64,000 bases of DNA. It comes from Phocoena phocoena. Lineage: Eukaryota > Chordata > Mammalia > Artiodactyla > Phocoenidae. A program made the translations under genes and the position numbers. Location of the stretch: NCBI RefSeq assembly GCF_963924675.1, contig NC_089221.1:3469851-3533850 (forward strand), read 5' to 3'. Under the pieces are notes generated by a model that was given only the letters and a program-made list of their open reading frames with translations, was not told the DNA's origin and ran no database searches. Shown here piece by piece: positions 1 to 11,800 of this stretch; within the stretch, counting starts at the first letter, position 1, and the number at the start of each line of letters is the position of its first letter.

Positions 1-67
1 AGCAACAAAACGTAAACTCACTCCCAGTTCTTGGATTCTATTAACATTCTCAATTAAAAACAAAACA

Positions 68-294
68 GGGCTTCCCTGGTGGCGCAGTGGTTGACAGTCC
101 GCCTGCCGATGCGGGGGACACGGGCTCGTGCCCCGGTCTGAGAGGATCCCACGTGCCGCAGAGCGGCTGGGCCCGTGAGCCATGGCTGCTGAGCCTGCGC
201 GTCTGGAGCCTGTGCTCCGCAACAGGAGAGGCCGCAACAGTGAGAGGCCCACGTACCGCAAAAAAAAAAAAAAAAAAAAAAAAAACAAAAAACA
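68..294 (+). mobile_element. CHR-type SINE (tRNA-Glu derived), short GC-rich form
   Basis: Non-autonomous retrotransposon moved by L1 machinery. The head 'gggcttccctggtggcgcag' begins at 68 and contains an A-box-like stretch. A B-box-like 'ggctcgtgcc' follows near 123. The 3' end 'gagaggcccacgtaccgc' runs into an A-tail from about 260, interrupted by single C residues. The flanks are A-rich ('aaaaacaaaaca' before, 'aaaaacaaaaaac' after), so a target-site duplication is likely but cannot be delimited. Open frames across it on both strands are accidental. This family is the main reason for calling the genome cetacean. Confidence 0.93.
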
Positions 295-340
295 AAGCTA
301 GAACTCTTTAGAGAAATGTCTGATTTAAGGACTGGGGCAG

Positions 341-391
341 AAATGAGAGGAGAGAGAGAGAGAGGAAAGAGAGAGAGGGAGAGAAAGAGAT
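341..391. repeat. GA-rich low-complexity tract
   Basis: Imperfect (GA)n/(GAGA) purine tract on the + strand, about 50 bases, just downstream of the SINE. It has no coding or RNA signature. Confidence 0.85.
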
Positions 392-589
392 CAAAGCATC
401 GTGTAGTTCCAGAAAGTAAGACTGTGTTCATAACAAAATAAATCCATGACAGCAGAAGTATGTCAAAAAACACAAGAGCCAACTGAGAGGAGCTCCCAAT
501 GGCCAAAGCTGAAACAGTTTGAGCAATGAAATCAATAACATAGTTTGACTCTAACCCAAAATATAAAAATGAATATTCATGCTTTGTGT

Positions 590-958
590 CTTAGCTTGAG
601 ATGTTCTAACAGGATATCATAGACTGTGTGTCTTAAACAATAGACATTGATTTTCTCACTGTTTTGGAGACTGGAAGTTCAAGATCAGGGTGCCAGCACA
701 GTTGAGATCAGGTGAGGGGCCATCCTCCAGGTTGCAGATGACCAACTTCTCATTCTACCTTCACATAGTAGAGAGAGAGGAGAAGCAAGCTTCTCCGGGA
801 CTTTAGTAAGGGTGCTAATCCCATTCATGTGGGATCCACCCTTCTGATTTTCCTCTTTTCACCTCCCAAAGGCCCCACCAGCTACTACCATCACATTGGA
901 GGATAGAGTTTCAACATATGAATTTGAGAAGGACACAAACATTCAGAAGTTGATACTG
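590..958 (-). mobile_element. MaLR (MLT1-like) LTR, minus strand
   Basis: Solitary LTR fossil of the ERVL-MaLR type. Read on the + strand it shows the family's reverse-complement landmarks in order: 'atcatagactg', 'cttaaacaatagacattgat', 'tctcactgttttggagactg', 'gaagttcaagatcagggtgc', 'cacctcccaaaggcccc', 'catcacattgga' and 'tttcaacatatgaatt'. The sequence is strongly diverged. The subfamily is not assigned, and the edges are uncertain by a few tens of bases. Its right end meets a later L1 insertion at 975. Confidence 0.7.
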
Positions 959-974
959 ATATACATAAATGATT

Positions 975-1203
975 TTTTTTAATTTGAAGTAGAGTTGATT
1001 TACAATGCTGTGCCAATCTCTGCTGTACAGCAAAGGGACTCAGTTTTACACATAGAGACATTCTTTTTTTAAACATTCTTTTCCATTATGGTTTATCGCA
1101 GGAGATTAAGTATAGTTCCCTGTGCTCTACAGTAGCACCTTATTGTTTACCCATTCTAAATGTAGTATTTCGCATCTACTAGCCCCAAACTCCCAGTGCG
1201 TCC
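975..1203 (-). mobile_element. 5'-truncated L1, 3'UTR only, minus strand
   Basis: The + strand reads the reverse complement of a cetartiodactyl L1 3'UTR: T-run, 'agagttgatttacaatgctg', 'tgctgtacagcaaagggac', 'ccattatggtttatcgcagg' and 'agttccctgtgctctacag'. A perfect 11-base duplication, 'cataaatgatt', lies at 964-974 and 1204-1214. This fixes the insertion boundaries and marks a target-primed insertion with severe 5' truncation. Confidence 0.88.
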
Positions 1204-1214
1204 CATAAATGATT

Positions 1215-2343
1215 GAATAAATAGATATATGTGGGAGAAGAGATGAATAACCTTTGTGGAAGAATCCCAATTATTAATGTGGATACTTTGTCTCAAGAAG
1301 GTGGATCATGACTCCCCATTACTTAAGTGTTGGCTGTGCATTGCTACTTCCTCTCAAGAGTACAGGGCAGAGAGGAGGGAAAAGGCAGTGATTTTGTGGC
1401 AGAGAATCCTGATAAATATTACTTTAGCCAAATGATCAATACCAGTAGTGACCAGTTGTGTTGATAGTATGTGCCTTTGATAAGCTGTGAGGAGAATGGT
1501 CCTTGACCTTTGAGACCTTCATCACAAAACACATGACCTCAGCCTGATCATGAGCAAAGCATCAGACAAATCCCTATTGGGGGACCTTCTACAAAATACT
1601 TAACCAGTAGGCCTCCAAACTGTCATCAGAACAAGGGGAGTCTGAGGAACTATCACAGCCAAAAGGAGCTTGAGGAGACATGATGACTAAATGTGATGCC
1701 GGGTCCTGCATGGGATCCTGGATCAGAAACATTTTTGATGTCTGTGCTAGAGACTTAAAGTGTGTGTGTTTCAGGGAGTGAGGGGGGTTTCAGGGTCTGT
1801 GGACTGTGCACTGGAAAATAAAAATAACGCTGTGTTAAAGGAATTGAGCTCAATAGGCATTTATTTTTAAAAATTTCATGTCTATTGGTTATTACAGAGC
1901 TCTTGATTTATCAAAACTTGTATTCATTTTTTACCCTTATCATTGTTATGAAAACCACAGTCCTAGACATCCTGGCTTTGCTCTTCCATACTGTGAATAA
2001 TTTATACGTTGTTAAGTCAAAGGAGCTTGTCTTTATGTTTTGACCTTTTAACTCTACCTCTGGTTCCTTTCTGACTAAAGATAAAGAGGAAAAGTTTGAG
2101 TAATATAAAAGTATATTTAAATAGCCTCCTTTCAGATCTCCTTCACCTAAAGCTTTATTTTCATGCCAGTAGTAAGGGCGATCTCTGCCCTTACACACAG
2201 TCTCAAATACCAAGAGTTCCACTCAGAGAGCGAGGGTAAGTCATGCTGGCAATGTCATTTAGTTATTTATCATTTACTAAGTATTAGAGCTGCATTTTCT
2301 ATTTTCATCCAATCAATTTTAGTAAAAAGATGTAGTTCTCTTA
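1215..2343. other. Unique-looking noncoding DNA
   Basis: No repeat family, exon structure or RNA gene is recognised. A frame of 103 codons on the minus strand (1911-2222) has no domain and no matching splice context and is treated as chance. Very old, decayed repeats cannot be excluded by eye. Confidence 0.5.
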
Positions 2344-2357
2344 AAACATTTGTCAAG

Positions 2358-2721
2358 GGACTTCCCTGGTGGCACAGTGATTAAGAATCTGCCTGCCAAA
2401 GCAGAGGACATGGGTTCAATCCCTGGTCCAGGAAGATTCCCACATGCCATGAAGCAACTAAGCCCCTGTGCCACAACTACTGAGCCTGCTGCTAGAACCC
2501 ACAAGCCACAATTACTGAGCATGTGTACCTTAACTACTGAAGCCCTCACACTTAAAGCCTGTGCTCCTCAACAAGAGAAGCCACTGCAATGAGAAGCCCG
2601 GCACTGCAACAAAGAGTATCCCCCCACTCACCGCAACTAGAGAAAGCCCGAGTGCAGCAATGAAGACCCAACACAGCCAAAAATAAATAAATTAAAAAAA
2701 TAAAATTAAATTAAAAAAAAC
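2358..2721 (+). mobile_element. CHR-type SINE, long older form
   Basis: Starts 'acttccctggtggcacagtg' and continues through 'gggttcaatccctggtcc' (B-box), 'ccacatgccatgaagcaact' and 'tgctcctcaacaagagaagcc' to an A-rich (ATAA/TTAA) tail. At about 360 bases it is longer than the ~220-base form elsewhere in the window and has extra internal segments. A perfect 14-base target-site duplication, 'aaacatttgtcaag', lies at 2344-2357 and 2722-2735. Confidence 0.93.
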
Positions 2722-2735
2722 AAACATTTGTCAAG

Positions 2736-3765
2736 TCCTTACTGTGTGTCAGGCTCTGTAGAACCAGGGAATTTAGAGATGATTAGCCTTTCTTTAAGGG
2801 AGTCACTGCAGGTGCATTACAGATGTATCCTGGCAGCTGTGTAACTGAGCAAAGCTACACATGGGGCCCAAGGTGAGGAAGGACAGACCATAAGGCAAAT
2901 GTGCCTGTGAGCCCAAGTGACAGGTGGGACTTATGACACAGTAGGGATTTGGACTTGATCCTATTGACACCACTGTCAGAAGCTGGATGGATGCAAACCT
3001 GTGTGTGACCTCCTCAGAGTTTTACTTAATGATAGCACTGTGGTGGTGGAGTGAAGATGGGATTTGCTTTCTCCCGTTGGAGTCAGCAAGAGGAGATAAG
3101 AATCAGGGAAATCAGTTAAAAGGTCACTTCTGTGGCCAAGAACATGGTGAAGATCAGCCCTAAGACAGAGGGCAGGGAAAACACAGAAGTCTTAGGTGTT
3201 TATGAGGTAACATCACCAGTTCTTGGTTATCAGAGGAAAGGCTGAAAATGAAGACGAGAGTATGAATCCCAGGTTGCTGGCAAAGGAGATGAGGATGGTG
3301 CTGGGTGGGTGGTGATGTCATCCGCCACCAGGAGGAGGACCACATGGGCCCATGGGAGGAGGAGGATGAGCTCGGCTTGGTTCTTAGTTGAACTAAGATG
3401 AACTTGAGAGACCAGTATGGGGGAGGGGATGTGATTGCATACCGCTATGTAGTCATGTTTGAATCTATTAGACAGTACATATTTATTAAAATTTGAGGAA
3501 AATGTAAGATGGCATGAAAATGACAACTTATAGATTCAGCAGAAACTGGATGGCTGAGAACTAGAGTGAGTGACTTGAGAAGTATCACCAGCCACAGTGT
3601 TTGTGGACGTCAGGCTGGGTGCATTTGTTCTGGGGGCTCAGATCCAGGCTATGACACCCTAAGACAGAAACTCATCCCTCTGCATCTAGTTTACTGTGTG
3701 TAATTGTACTTTATGGAAATCTTCAAATATACATATATGTCTAAAAAACTTATAGATATGCCAAC
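2736..3765. other. Unique-looking noncoding DNA
   Basis: No recognised repeat or gene. Overlapping minus-strand frames near 3160-3526 lack domains, and their codon content looks random. Confidence 0.5.
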
Positions 3766-3770
3766 ATATA

Positions 3771-4165
3771 AAACCGTACAGTGGAATACTACTCAGCTGT
3801 AAAAAAGAACAAACTTTTGCCATTTGTGGCAACATGAGTGGACTTAGAGGACATTATGCTAATTAAAATAAGTCAGACAGACAAATACTGTATGATATCA
3901 CCTATATGTGGAATCTAAAAAATACAACAACCCAGTGAATATAACCAAAAAGAAGCAGACTCACAGATACAGAGAACAAACTAGTGATTGCCAGTGGGGG
4001 AGTGAGAGACACAAAGTATTGGGTGTAAGACAAGCTCAAGGATATATTTTACAAAATGAAGAATATAGCCAATATTTTGTAATAACTATAAATTAAAAAC
4101 AACCTTAAAAGTTACATAAAATAATAAATAAACAAACAACATCACAGGAAAAAAAACAAAACAAA
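3771..4165 (+). mobile_element. 5'-truncated L1, end of ORF2 plus 3'UTR
   Basis: Contains the L1 3' landmarks 'gtggaatactactcagctgt' (last part of ORF2), 'tgtatgatatcacctatatg', 'gtggaatctaaaaaatacaa' (ORF2 stop region) and 'tagccaatattttgtaataa' (3'UTR), then an A-rich tail to about 4165. The left breakpoint is within about 20 bases. No clear target duplication was found. Confidence 0.85.
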
Positions 4166-5146
4166 ACTGTAGCAGTACTTTTCTTTTTAAAAAGAAGTGA
4201 TAACTGAGGAGTCCCCCAGCTCCAATAAAGGAAGTTTATTTTGGTGGAACAGATGATTCCTACTTAAATGAACTCTCATTTCAGTCCCTTGCAATTCTCC
4301 CATGAACTTGACACACTATCAACCTAAACCTAAAATAAAATTTGCCATGTGTTTGTTTGCTGGGATGTGATTTCCTTGCAATATCTTTGTTCCATTCAAA
4401 GAATATTGATTCCCTCATATATTTCAACAACTACATGATGCAGTGTTCACCTGTTACAAAGCAGGATTGTCCGTCCACATGGTCACAGGCATAAGTTTGC
4501 TTAATGTTGAGGTTATCGATTTTTTTTAAATCAGAGAAGCCTGAAGAGTTTATCAAGGATATTCATTTAAAGTAGTGTTGGTTTATCGATGCCACTATTT
4601 CCATTTGTTTCCACCAAGCCCTGAAGAGTGAGGTCAGTAGCATCTTCTATTTCACACTTGTTCTAAACAGTCATAGAAAACCACAAACGGCTTGATACTA
4701 TCTCCCCATGACCTTTCAGAATCCAGCCCAGCCACTTGACATGTCACTTGGATGAACCACAGAAGGCCTGCAGAAGGACAACTAACAATCTCACACAGAC
4801 CTTGAAGTAATCAGTCTTCTTTTAAACAAGGCTCTATTTTATTTTCAGGTTACATAAAAAAGAATGCAAGAAACTTGCTGAAGCAATTTAAAAAAGAAGA
4901 GCAGAGAGAAACCAAGCACCAGAATCACAGGCTTCAGGCACCAGAAGTCAGGTATCCCCAGGTCCCATTTTCTAGGAAGAGGTTTGAATATTAGGATTAC
5001 AGATGACTTATTTTCTATTACTGTAGGGTTTTAAAATTTCATTTAAGAATTAAGTCATATTTTGGAGTGAATAAAATAAAATAAAGGAAAAAATCAATAC
5101 AACAAAAATATTTCTAGAATCCATCTTCTTTCTTTCTGGTTGACAC
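4166..5146. other. Unique-looking noncoding DNA
   Basis: No recognised gene, RNA or repeat. AT-rich. Confidence 0.5.
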
Positions 5147-5153
5147 TGAGCTC

Positions 5154-5371
5154 TTTTATTTTTTATTTTTTTTTTTTTTGCAGTACGCGGGCCTCTCACT
5201 GCTGTGGCCTCCCCCGTTGCGGAGCACAGGCCCCGGGTGTGCAGGCTCAACGACCATGGCTCACGGGCCCAGTCACTTGGCGGCATGCAGGATCCTCCCG
5301 GACCGGGGCACAAACCCGTGTCCCCTGCATCGGCAGCTGGACTCTCAACCACTGTGCCACCAGGGAAGCCT
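5154..5371 (-). mobile_element. CHR-type SINE, minus strand
   Basis: The T-run at 5155-5179 is the A-tail of a minus-strand copy. The reverse complement of the short GC-rich CHR form follows, ending in 'accactgtgccaccaggga'. A 7-base duplication, 'tgagctc', flanks it (5147-5153 and 5372-5378). The frames of 83-122 codons across it are accidental. Confidence 0.93.
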
Positions 5372-5565
5372 TGAGCTCCCCTTTTTTTTAGAAACTTCTC
5401 TGATCTTTGTTCAGATTTATCCTCCCCTCTTTTGCTCTCTCCCCACCTCTACCCTGAAAAAAAAAACAAAGCAGAAAATTATCTTCTTAGAAAATATATA
5501 TTTCTATTTGATAATCAGCTCAAAATTCACCTTTAAAGTGAAATAAGAAATACACACAGTTAGGT

Positions 5566-5870
5566 GCTGTTATAGGTTGAATTGTGTTCCCTCTAAAATT
5601 TATGTTGAAAACCTAATGCGTGTACCTTAGAATGTGACCTTATTTGGAGGTAGGGTTTTTGAAGATATAATTAATTAAAATGAGGTCATTAGGGTAAGTC
5701 AGTCCTAATCTTCTGTAATTGGTATCCTTTTAAAAAGAGGAAATTTGTTCACAGACATGCATGCACACAGACAGGACACCAGGTGAAGATGGAGGGAGAG
5801 ATCTGGGTGACACATATACACACCAAGGAACACACCAAAGTTTGCCAGTGAACCACCAGAAGCTAGGCTT
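5566..5870 (+). mobile_element. MaLR (MLT1-like) LTR, plus strand, 3' truncated
   Basis: Shows the MLT1 opening order on the + strand: 'ataggttgaattgtgttccc', 'aatttatgttgaaaacctaa', 'gaatgtgaccttatttggag' and 'aatgaggtcattagggtaa', then a degraded middle. The usual end, with its 'ctgtgagaaaataaat'-type region, is missing or unrecognisable. Boundaries are approximate on the right. Confidence 0.8.
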
Positions 5871-6739
5871 CCAGTTCAAGGACTTTGCATTTCTCATTTC
5901 TTCCCCATCTTCCAGTGTCTAATCCCGCATCTGTTACACTTAAGTGATCCATAATTATTTGTTAAGTTATGTGATTCTTTGGAAACATTTGGGGTATTCC
6001 ATCTCTAGAATATTCTTAGAATGCATAAGAATGTTCTTTCCATGTAGCTTTCTAGTATTCATGCTCTGCTCTGTTAGATCAGGAATCACCTGTACTGCTA
6101 ATCCTCGCCTAAATATCCACAGGCTTTGGAAATTTTGCAGTCAAACATTGCCATCCCAAATTTTTATCCTCCAGTATCTTGTATAACACACGGCAAAGAG
6201 TGAGTTCTCAACAACTGTGAAGAATGAGTCTTCCTTTTTTTATGTTTGTCACTTGCATCTCCTTTATTCATCGATTGGTATTATATATCTGTGCATAAAT
6301 ATTATGTATTTTTCATAGTCTAAGTCCCTTGGTGAGACATGCCATTGTTTTGCAGATACTTACGCCTCAGTATTCTATATTTTCTAGTTTATTTTGAGCT
6401 CAAATAGAAGAGCTTCTGTAAAAGCCAAATAAGCATCTATCAAATAGACCCTTCACATATAATGACTACAATCTCTAGATTAAAAAAAAAAAAAAAAAAA
6501 CTACTTGAGTGAACAAAACAGTTGAATATGGAGCAGGATAAATACATGGAAGGAGAGACTGTTAAGAATAACTGCTATTTAATAGTTTTTGTTTGAGGAC
6601 AGGCTATATTCAATGTAGTATTTTGTGGCTAAAATCCTCATAGGAAATATGCAACTTCTCTACATAGAAAAACCAGATGAATCAGTGATTGGCTTCAAGC
6701 CAAAGAATATGGCCTAAAAAGAATACATTTTGAATAATT
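5871..6739. other. Unique-looking AT-rich DNA with an A-run
   Basis: A pure A-run lies at about 6482-6500. Parts of 5880-6220 faintly resemble an L2 3' region (pyrimidine-rich, ending 'gagttctcaacaactgtgaa'), but the match is too weak to call. Confidence 0.4.
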
Positions 6740-7912
6740 ACTCTGTTTTCCAAATTTATCCTGAAGCTACAGAAACTAAGACATTATGATATTGATGTAA
6801 GCAGAGTCATATAGTGTCAATATACTTTAATGGGACAGAATTGAGAATACAGAAGCAGACACACTCATGTATGTCCGGTTGATTTCCAACAAACTTATCA
6901 AGACAACTCAATGAGTAACAGAGGGCTTTCTCAGGAGATGATTCTTAAAATGATTATTCATATAGAAAAAAAAAAATACTGAACCTTACCACACAAGATA
7001 CTGCAAGATCAAATGGATGGAGTCAATGAGATGGAATATATAAAACTAAACATAACAACTAGAACTATAAGATTTTGAGGAGAAAAAAATAAGAGAAACC
7101 CTGTTTCAAGGAAGACAAAGATTTCCTAAACATTTCATAAACTGTAACACATTAAGAAAAACTAATATATTGGACTTTATCCAAATTTTAAAAACCCTGC
7201 ATGTTCAAAGAACTATTAAGGGAAAGAAAAGTCTGTCCATGGGGAAATATTTACAAAATATAAATTAGATAAAATATCTTCACAATATATTTAAAAATCC
7301 TCACACCCTAATAGAAAAGGGAAAAACAAACCAATGAAAAATGAACAAATATTTGGACAGATACCTGTCCATTGAAGGCATACAGGGTAGACATGCAATT
7401 GAAAAGATGTTCCATATTATTTATCATCAGTGAAATACAAATTATGAATAAAGTATTTGTAACAGCCCCCAAATGTAAAAAAAATCATATGACCATCCAA
7501 AGGTAAATCAATAAACAAAATGTGGTATATTGATATCACAGGGTACTCCTCAACAATTAAAATAAAAAAGTTCTACTGAAAAATGCAACAAGATGATGCT
7601 CTTCAGAAGGTTTTCCTTGAACAAAATAAGGAACAAAAGAGTGCATACCATTTGTTTCCATTTATGTAAAATTCGGAAACAGAGAAAACTAATCTTCAAT
7701 GCCAGAAAGCTGAATAGTAATGTTCTGGGCCTAGAAGTGGGCTTTAAGATTGGTTCCCAAGGGGAATACGAGAACTTTGGGGGTGATAGGAATTTCACTA
7801 CCTGTTTATAGTTACCTTACATGAATGGACAATTTTCAAAACTCATCAAACTGTACACATAAAACGGGTGCAAAAATTACATGTCAATGTACCTGATTAA
7901 ATTAAAAATGAA
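6740..7912 (+). mobile_element. Old L1M remnant (ORF2 C-terminal part and 3'UTR)
   Basis: L1 ORF2-derived motifs appear in the right order: 'agatttcctaaacatttcat', 'aatatattggactttatcca', 'aaatatttggacagatacct' and 'tatttatcatcagtgaaata'. The 3' end has 'catcaaactgtacacataaa' followed by 'gggtgcaaaaattac', typical of L1M 3'UTRs. It is heavily mutated with no usable reading frame. The left limit is approximate. Confidence 0.78.
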
Positions 7913-8640
7913 GAGTCAGTCATTTTCCATACACCAAACAGAGAGTTTCCAGAAGAGGCATGAGAATACCACTCTCTTGTCTTATTCCTGATGTTCCTGA
8001 AGACTGTTCCCAATAGACTGAGATAGAAAGCTGGAGAAACAAAGCTGGGAAAACGTTGGTCCCCTGACTGCCATTCCCTGGGGTCCTGGTTGGGTAGCAA
8101 ACTTCCAGCCATCTCAACTTCACATTTCTGAGCACTGTCCTTGTCCCCCTAAGTAAAGCCAATGTGTTAGGGCACTGCTTTTGTAGAAGCCACCAGCATG
8201 ACCTGCAGCAGGTGGTAAAACCAGCTGACTCAGACAGCTCTCCTGCTCAAGGACAATCAGCCCACTTCTTTTAGCACATTCACAAATATTCCTTTGGTAT
8301 GATTATAATACCTGTAATGCACCCTTTATATCTGGCTACATATGCCTATGCACCCTGGACTTCTTCAGAAAACACGCATCCTGTAGGATTTATTCAAGGC
8401 AGAACAGAGACATTGACATAAATTTTAAAAAATATTTCATGGGAGGGACTGACAATTTTTAAATCTGTTTCATAGCATCCTATTCTTTTAATGTCTGTAC
8501 AAAAACAATTGTTCATGTTCTGTCCTCATGGATGGATGTGTAGTGTCATGAGCTCTCCACTTGCTGGGCTAAGAGCTACAGCTACTATGTTGAGTAATAA
8601 TACATGACAGACCCGTTCTTTTGTGGAATTTTGAACTTAA
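7913..8640. other. Unique-looking noncoding DNA
   Basis: No gene or repeat recognised. The two overlapping minus-strand frames at 7897-8162 have no recognisable domain. Confidence 0.5.
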
Positions 8641-8654
8641 AAAAAGACAAACAA

Positions 8655-8863
8655 GGGCTTCCCTGGTGGTGCAGTGGTTGAGAGTCCACCTGCCGATGCA
8701 GGGGACACAGGTTCGTGCCCTGGTCCGGGAAGATCCCACATGCCTTGGAGCGGCTGGACCCGTGAGCCTGTGTGTCCGGAGCCTGTGCTCCGCAACGGGA
8801 AAGGCCACAAGAATGAGAGGCCCACGTACCACAAAATAAAATAAAATAAAAAAGATTAAACAA
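8655..8863 (+). mobile_element. CHR-type SINE with internal deletion
   Basis: Short GC-rich CHR form starting 'gggcttccctggtggtgcag' with B-box-like 'ggttcgtgcc'. The segment after 'acccgtgagcc' jumps to 'tgtgtgtccggagcctg', missing roughly 15-20 bases present in the copies at 68 and 11580. The tail is (AAAAT)n-like, 'aaaataaaataaaataaa'. An imperfect flanking duplication ('aaaaagacaaacaa' / 'aaaaagattaaacaa') fits the same insertion. Confidence 0.92.
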
Positions 8864-10559
8864 ATGTTAAGTTAACGCACTGAAACAAAAACAAAGGTAT
8901 GGTTGGCTGGGAAGGTAAGGGATTTTGTTGTCAAAATCTTTCTTACGCATATATTTTCAGTCTTGTAATGGTTGTTTATATTATTCCCTCCTACCTCACC
9001 TTTTCTTTGCTTTCTTGCAGAGTACTGTTTTCTTTATCATTTTGACCATATTTTTACCATTTCAGTCTTATCCTAGTTCTATGAGTGAGATAAAAATGCG
9101 TAACCCTATGTGCATAGTAACAAATGTAGCTATACCATTGTCTGTTATGTTATCTCCATTAAATTGGGAACAAAATAAATGAAACAAGGCAAAACAAAAA
9201 ACAAACCCAAAATTCCCCTTTTAGTGACATTTAAGTGTTCTCCTTGCTATGTCTTGTCACATTTCTTGTCTTTTCATCCATCAGGGAAATCTTTTGGAAA
9301 GTACTGATTATTTCACTTTTTAAAGTCTTTTCCTTTTTATAACACATTACCTCAGGTAAGGATTTATTTTTTCACCCATAAACAGAAAGAGATTTGCCAA
9401 TGACACAAAACCGCACTTCAGTGGATTATTCCCAGACTTTTCCAGTAGCTGCTATAATGGTCAACCTTCTTTCAGTTTTCTGAAAGTCCTTTCAAACCTG
9501 GTTTTACCAAACCCCTCCCGAAATGGGATTCCAAGTCCTTTCTTAGTGATGAGATTTATTTTTCTCATATTCATATTATTCATAATAAAGCAGCATTCTA
9601 GCCCTGAAGACTGTTCAAAGGAGAAAACTGACATCGAGGTACTACCTAACTAGAAACAAATTGATAAACTTCTGAAACACTCTTTGAAAATGAATGCCAG
9701 AGTCGTCGACTTCCAGAGCAGGTTTTACGCCTCCTGGTACCCCAGAAACTGCTGTCAAGCTCCATTTTATTCCATGTGTGGGCTGACAGTTCTAAAGGGA
9801 AAGTGTATCCTAATTCTTCCAAATAAATTAGATTTCAGCCAGTTTAAAATGAAAACACAGCCTCTGCTGAAGTTATAAACAGACCCTATTGAATAAAGGA
9901 TCACCAGAGGCTCACAGTGCTATCTCTGGCAGAGGTTCAGAACTGGAAGACAGCAATACGTTCATCATGTCTTTGTAGTCCCAGTAATGTAAATTAATCA
10001 ACAGCTAAATAGAATGTGAAAGTGGATTTCTTCCATCCAGAGCTCATCACAGTTTTCTACCAAAAAGAGCAAAGGAAAATAGAGGGAGGGAGGTAAGGAT
10101 GGAGTGATGAAGAAAAGAGAGAGGAGAAGAGAAGAGAGGAAAGGAGAGGAGAATTTGAGGCAATAAAATATTCTAATTCAGATTTAAGACACAAAGGAAA
10201 TAAACCTAAGATATTTTTAATAATTAAAATATTCATTTTGGAATGCTATCCAATCACACTATTTCTTGACGAACGCATATAAATTCTAACTCTTAATGTC
10301 TATATTTCAATGTATATAGGCATATGTTAGACGACTGGAATTTGGAAATATGTTAGAAAAATAAAAGAGAAACACATAATCCAGTAGGATGAGGGAATAA
10401 ATTTAAATTTTAAGAAAATTAAGTTAGAATCAATTAAAAATATAAATAATAATGCAATGTGATGTTAGGCAAGAAAATAACATAAATAAAGGAGATCATA
10501 GTTAGAAAAATTGTATTTATTTGTACACAACATAATCCCATTGTAAACTCATCAAAAAA
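8864..10559. other. Unique-looking noncoding DNA, 1.7 kb
   Basis: The 9240-10060 part is free of recognised interspersed repeats. No open frame has a domain or splice context. It could include conserved noncoding sequence, which cannot be judged without alignment. A GA-rich tract sits at 10080-10156. Confidence 0.45.
10080..10156. repeat. GA-rich low-complexity tract
   Basis: Purine-only run of imperfect GAGA/GGA units ('gagagaggagaagagaagag') of about 75 bases. Confidence 0.85.
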
Positions 10560-10852
10560 AAAACCAACTGTTCAAAATAATAATCAAGTATAGTGAGGTT
10601 CTGAGTATATAAGAGCAATATCAAAATATTGTATTTTTATATACAAGCAGTTAAAAATCCAAAAATAAACTGAGGAATACATTTCCATTTTCAATAACAT
10701 TAAAATAATACTAAACTTGGGTAACAATTTTTAAAAGTGCAAAAACCTATACACTGAAAATTACAATATTTTGCTGAGAAAAATTAAAGAAGATCTCAAT
10801 AATTGGAGAGGAATTCCATGTCAATAGATTGGAAGAATAATTATCATTAAGA

Positions 10853-11078
10853 TGGGGGAGGGGTGAGATGGGGTATGGGATTCAGAGATACAAACTACTA
10901 TGTATAAAATAAATAGGCAACAAGGGTATATTGTACCACACAGGGAAATATGGCCATGATTTTGTAATAATTTTAAATGGAGGATAAAATATGAAAATAT
11001 TGAATCACTGTGTTGTAAACTGAAATTAATATAATATTATAAATTAACTGTACTTCAATAAAAAAAGAAAAGAAAATT
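10853..11078 (+). mobile_element. L1 3'UTR fragment inserted in the L1M
   Basis: A second, younger L1 3' end interrupts the L1M ORF2 text: 'ggtatgggattcagagatac', 'aactactatgtataaaataa', 'acacagggaaatatggccat' and 'gttgtaaactgaaattaata', ending in 'cttcaataaaaaaagaaaag'. The host L1M sequence resumes right after it. No clean target duplication could be delimited. Confidence 0.8.
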
Positions 11079-11579
11079 GTATGGCAATTCTCAAATTAAT
11101 TTGAAAAAATATTTTAATTGGAGAACTTTTGCTTACTGATTTCAAAATTTACTATAAAGCCATAATTATCAAGAGATTGTGGTACTGGCATAGGTTAGAA
11201 GTGTAGATGAAGGAAATGGAAATGAGAGTCCAGAAAAAAATTCATATATTACAATTTCTTTTTGACAAAACTGTCTTCAATGAGGACAAATATTTTCTTC
11301 AACAAGTTGTGCTGGGGCAGTTAAGTATCTACATGGGAAAAGGTGAACTTAAACCCTCACCTCACGTGCCACAAACAAATTAATTCAAAATGGATCATAG
11401 AGTTACATGTAAGAACTAAAATGAGGCTTTTAGAAGAAAACAAAGGACAAAAATCTTCAAGATTTTGGGTTAAAAAAAAACGTTCTGTAGACACAATATC
11501 AAAATCATGGTCCATAAAAGAAAAATAAATTGGACTGCATAAAAATTCAAAACTTTTTCTCTTCAAAAGATACCATTAT

Positions 11580-11800
11580 GGGGCTTTCCTGGTGGCGCAG
11601 TGATTGGGAGTCCGCCTGCCGATGCAGGGGACACGGGTTCGTGCCCCAGTCCGGGAAGATCCCATATGCTGCGGAGCGGCTGAGCCCGTGAGCCATGGCC
11701 GCTGAGCCTGCGCATCGGGAGCCTGTGCTCCGCAACGGGAGAGGCCACAACAGTGAGAGGCCCGCGTACCACAAAAAAAAAAAAAAAGACACACACACAC
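11580..11800 (+). mobile_element. CHR-type SINE inserted in the L1M
   Basis: Complete short CHR copy: head 'gggctttcctggtggcgcag', B-box-like 'ggttcgtgcc', 3' end 'gagaggcccgcgtacc'. The A-tail ends in a small (AC)n. A perfect 15-base target-site duplication, 'aaaagataccattat', lies at 11565-11579 and 11801-11815. It is younger than the surrounding L1M. Confidence 0.96.

Noticed and set aside
50..506. Overlapping open frames of 74-150 codons at the first SINE
   Set aside because: They run through CHR SINE and its poly-A/T tail, and repeated near-identical peptides appear at every CHR copy in the window. Not genes.
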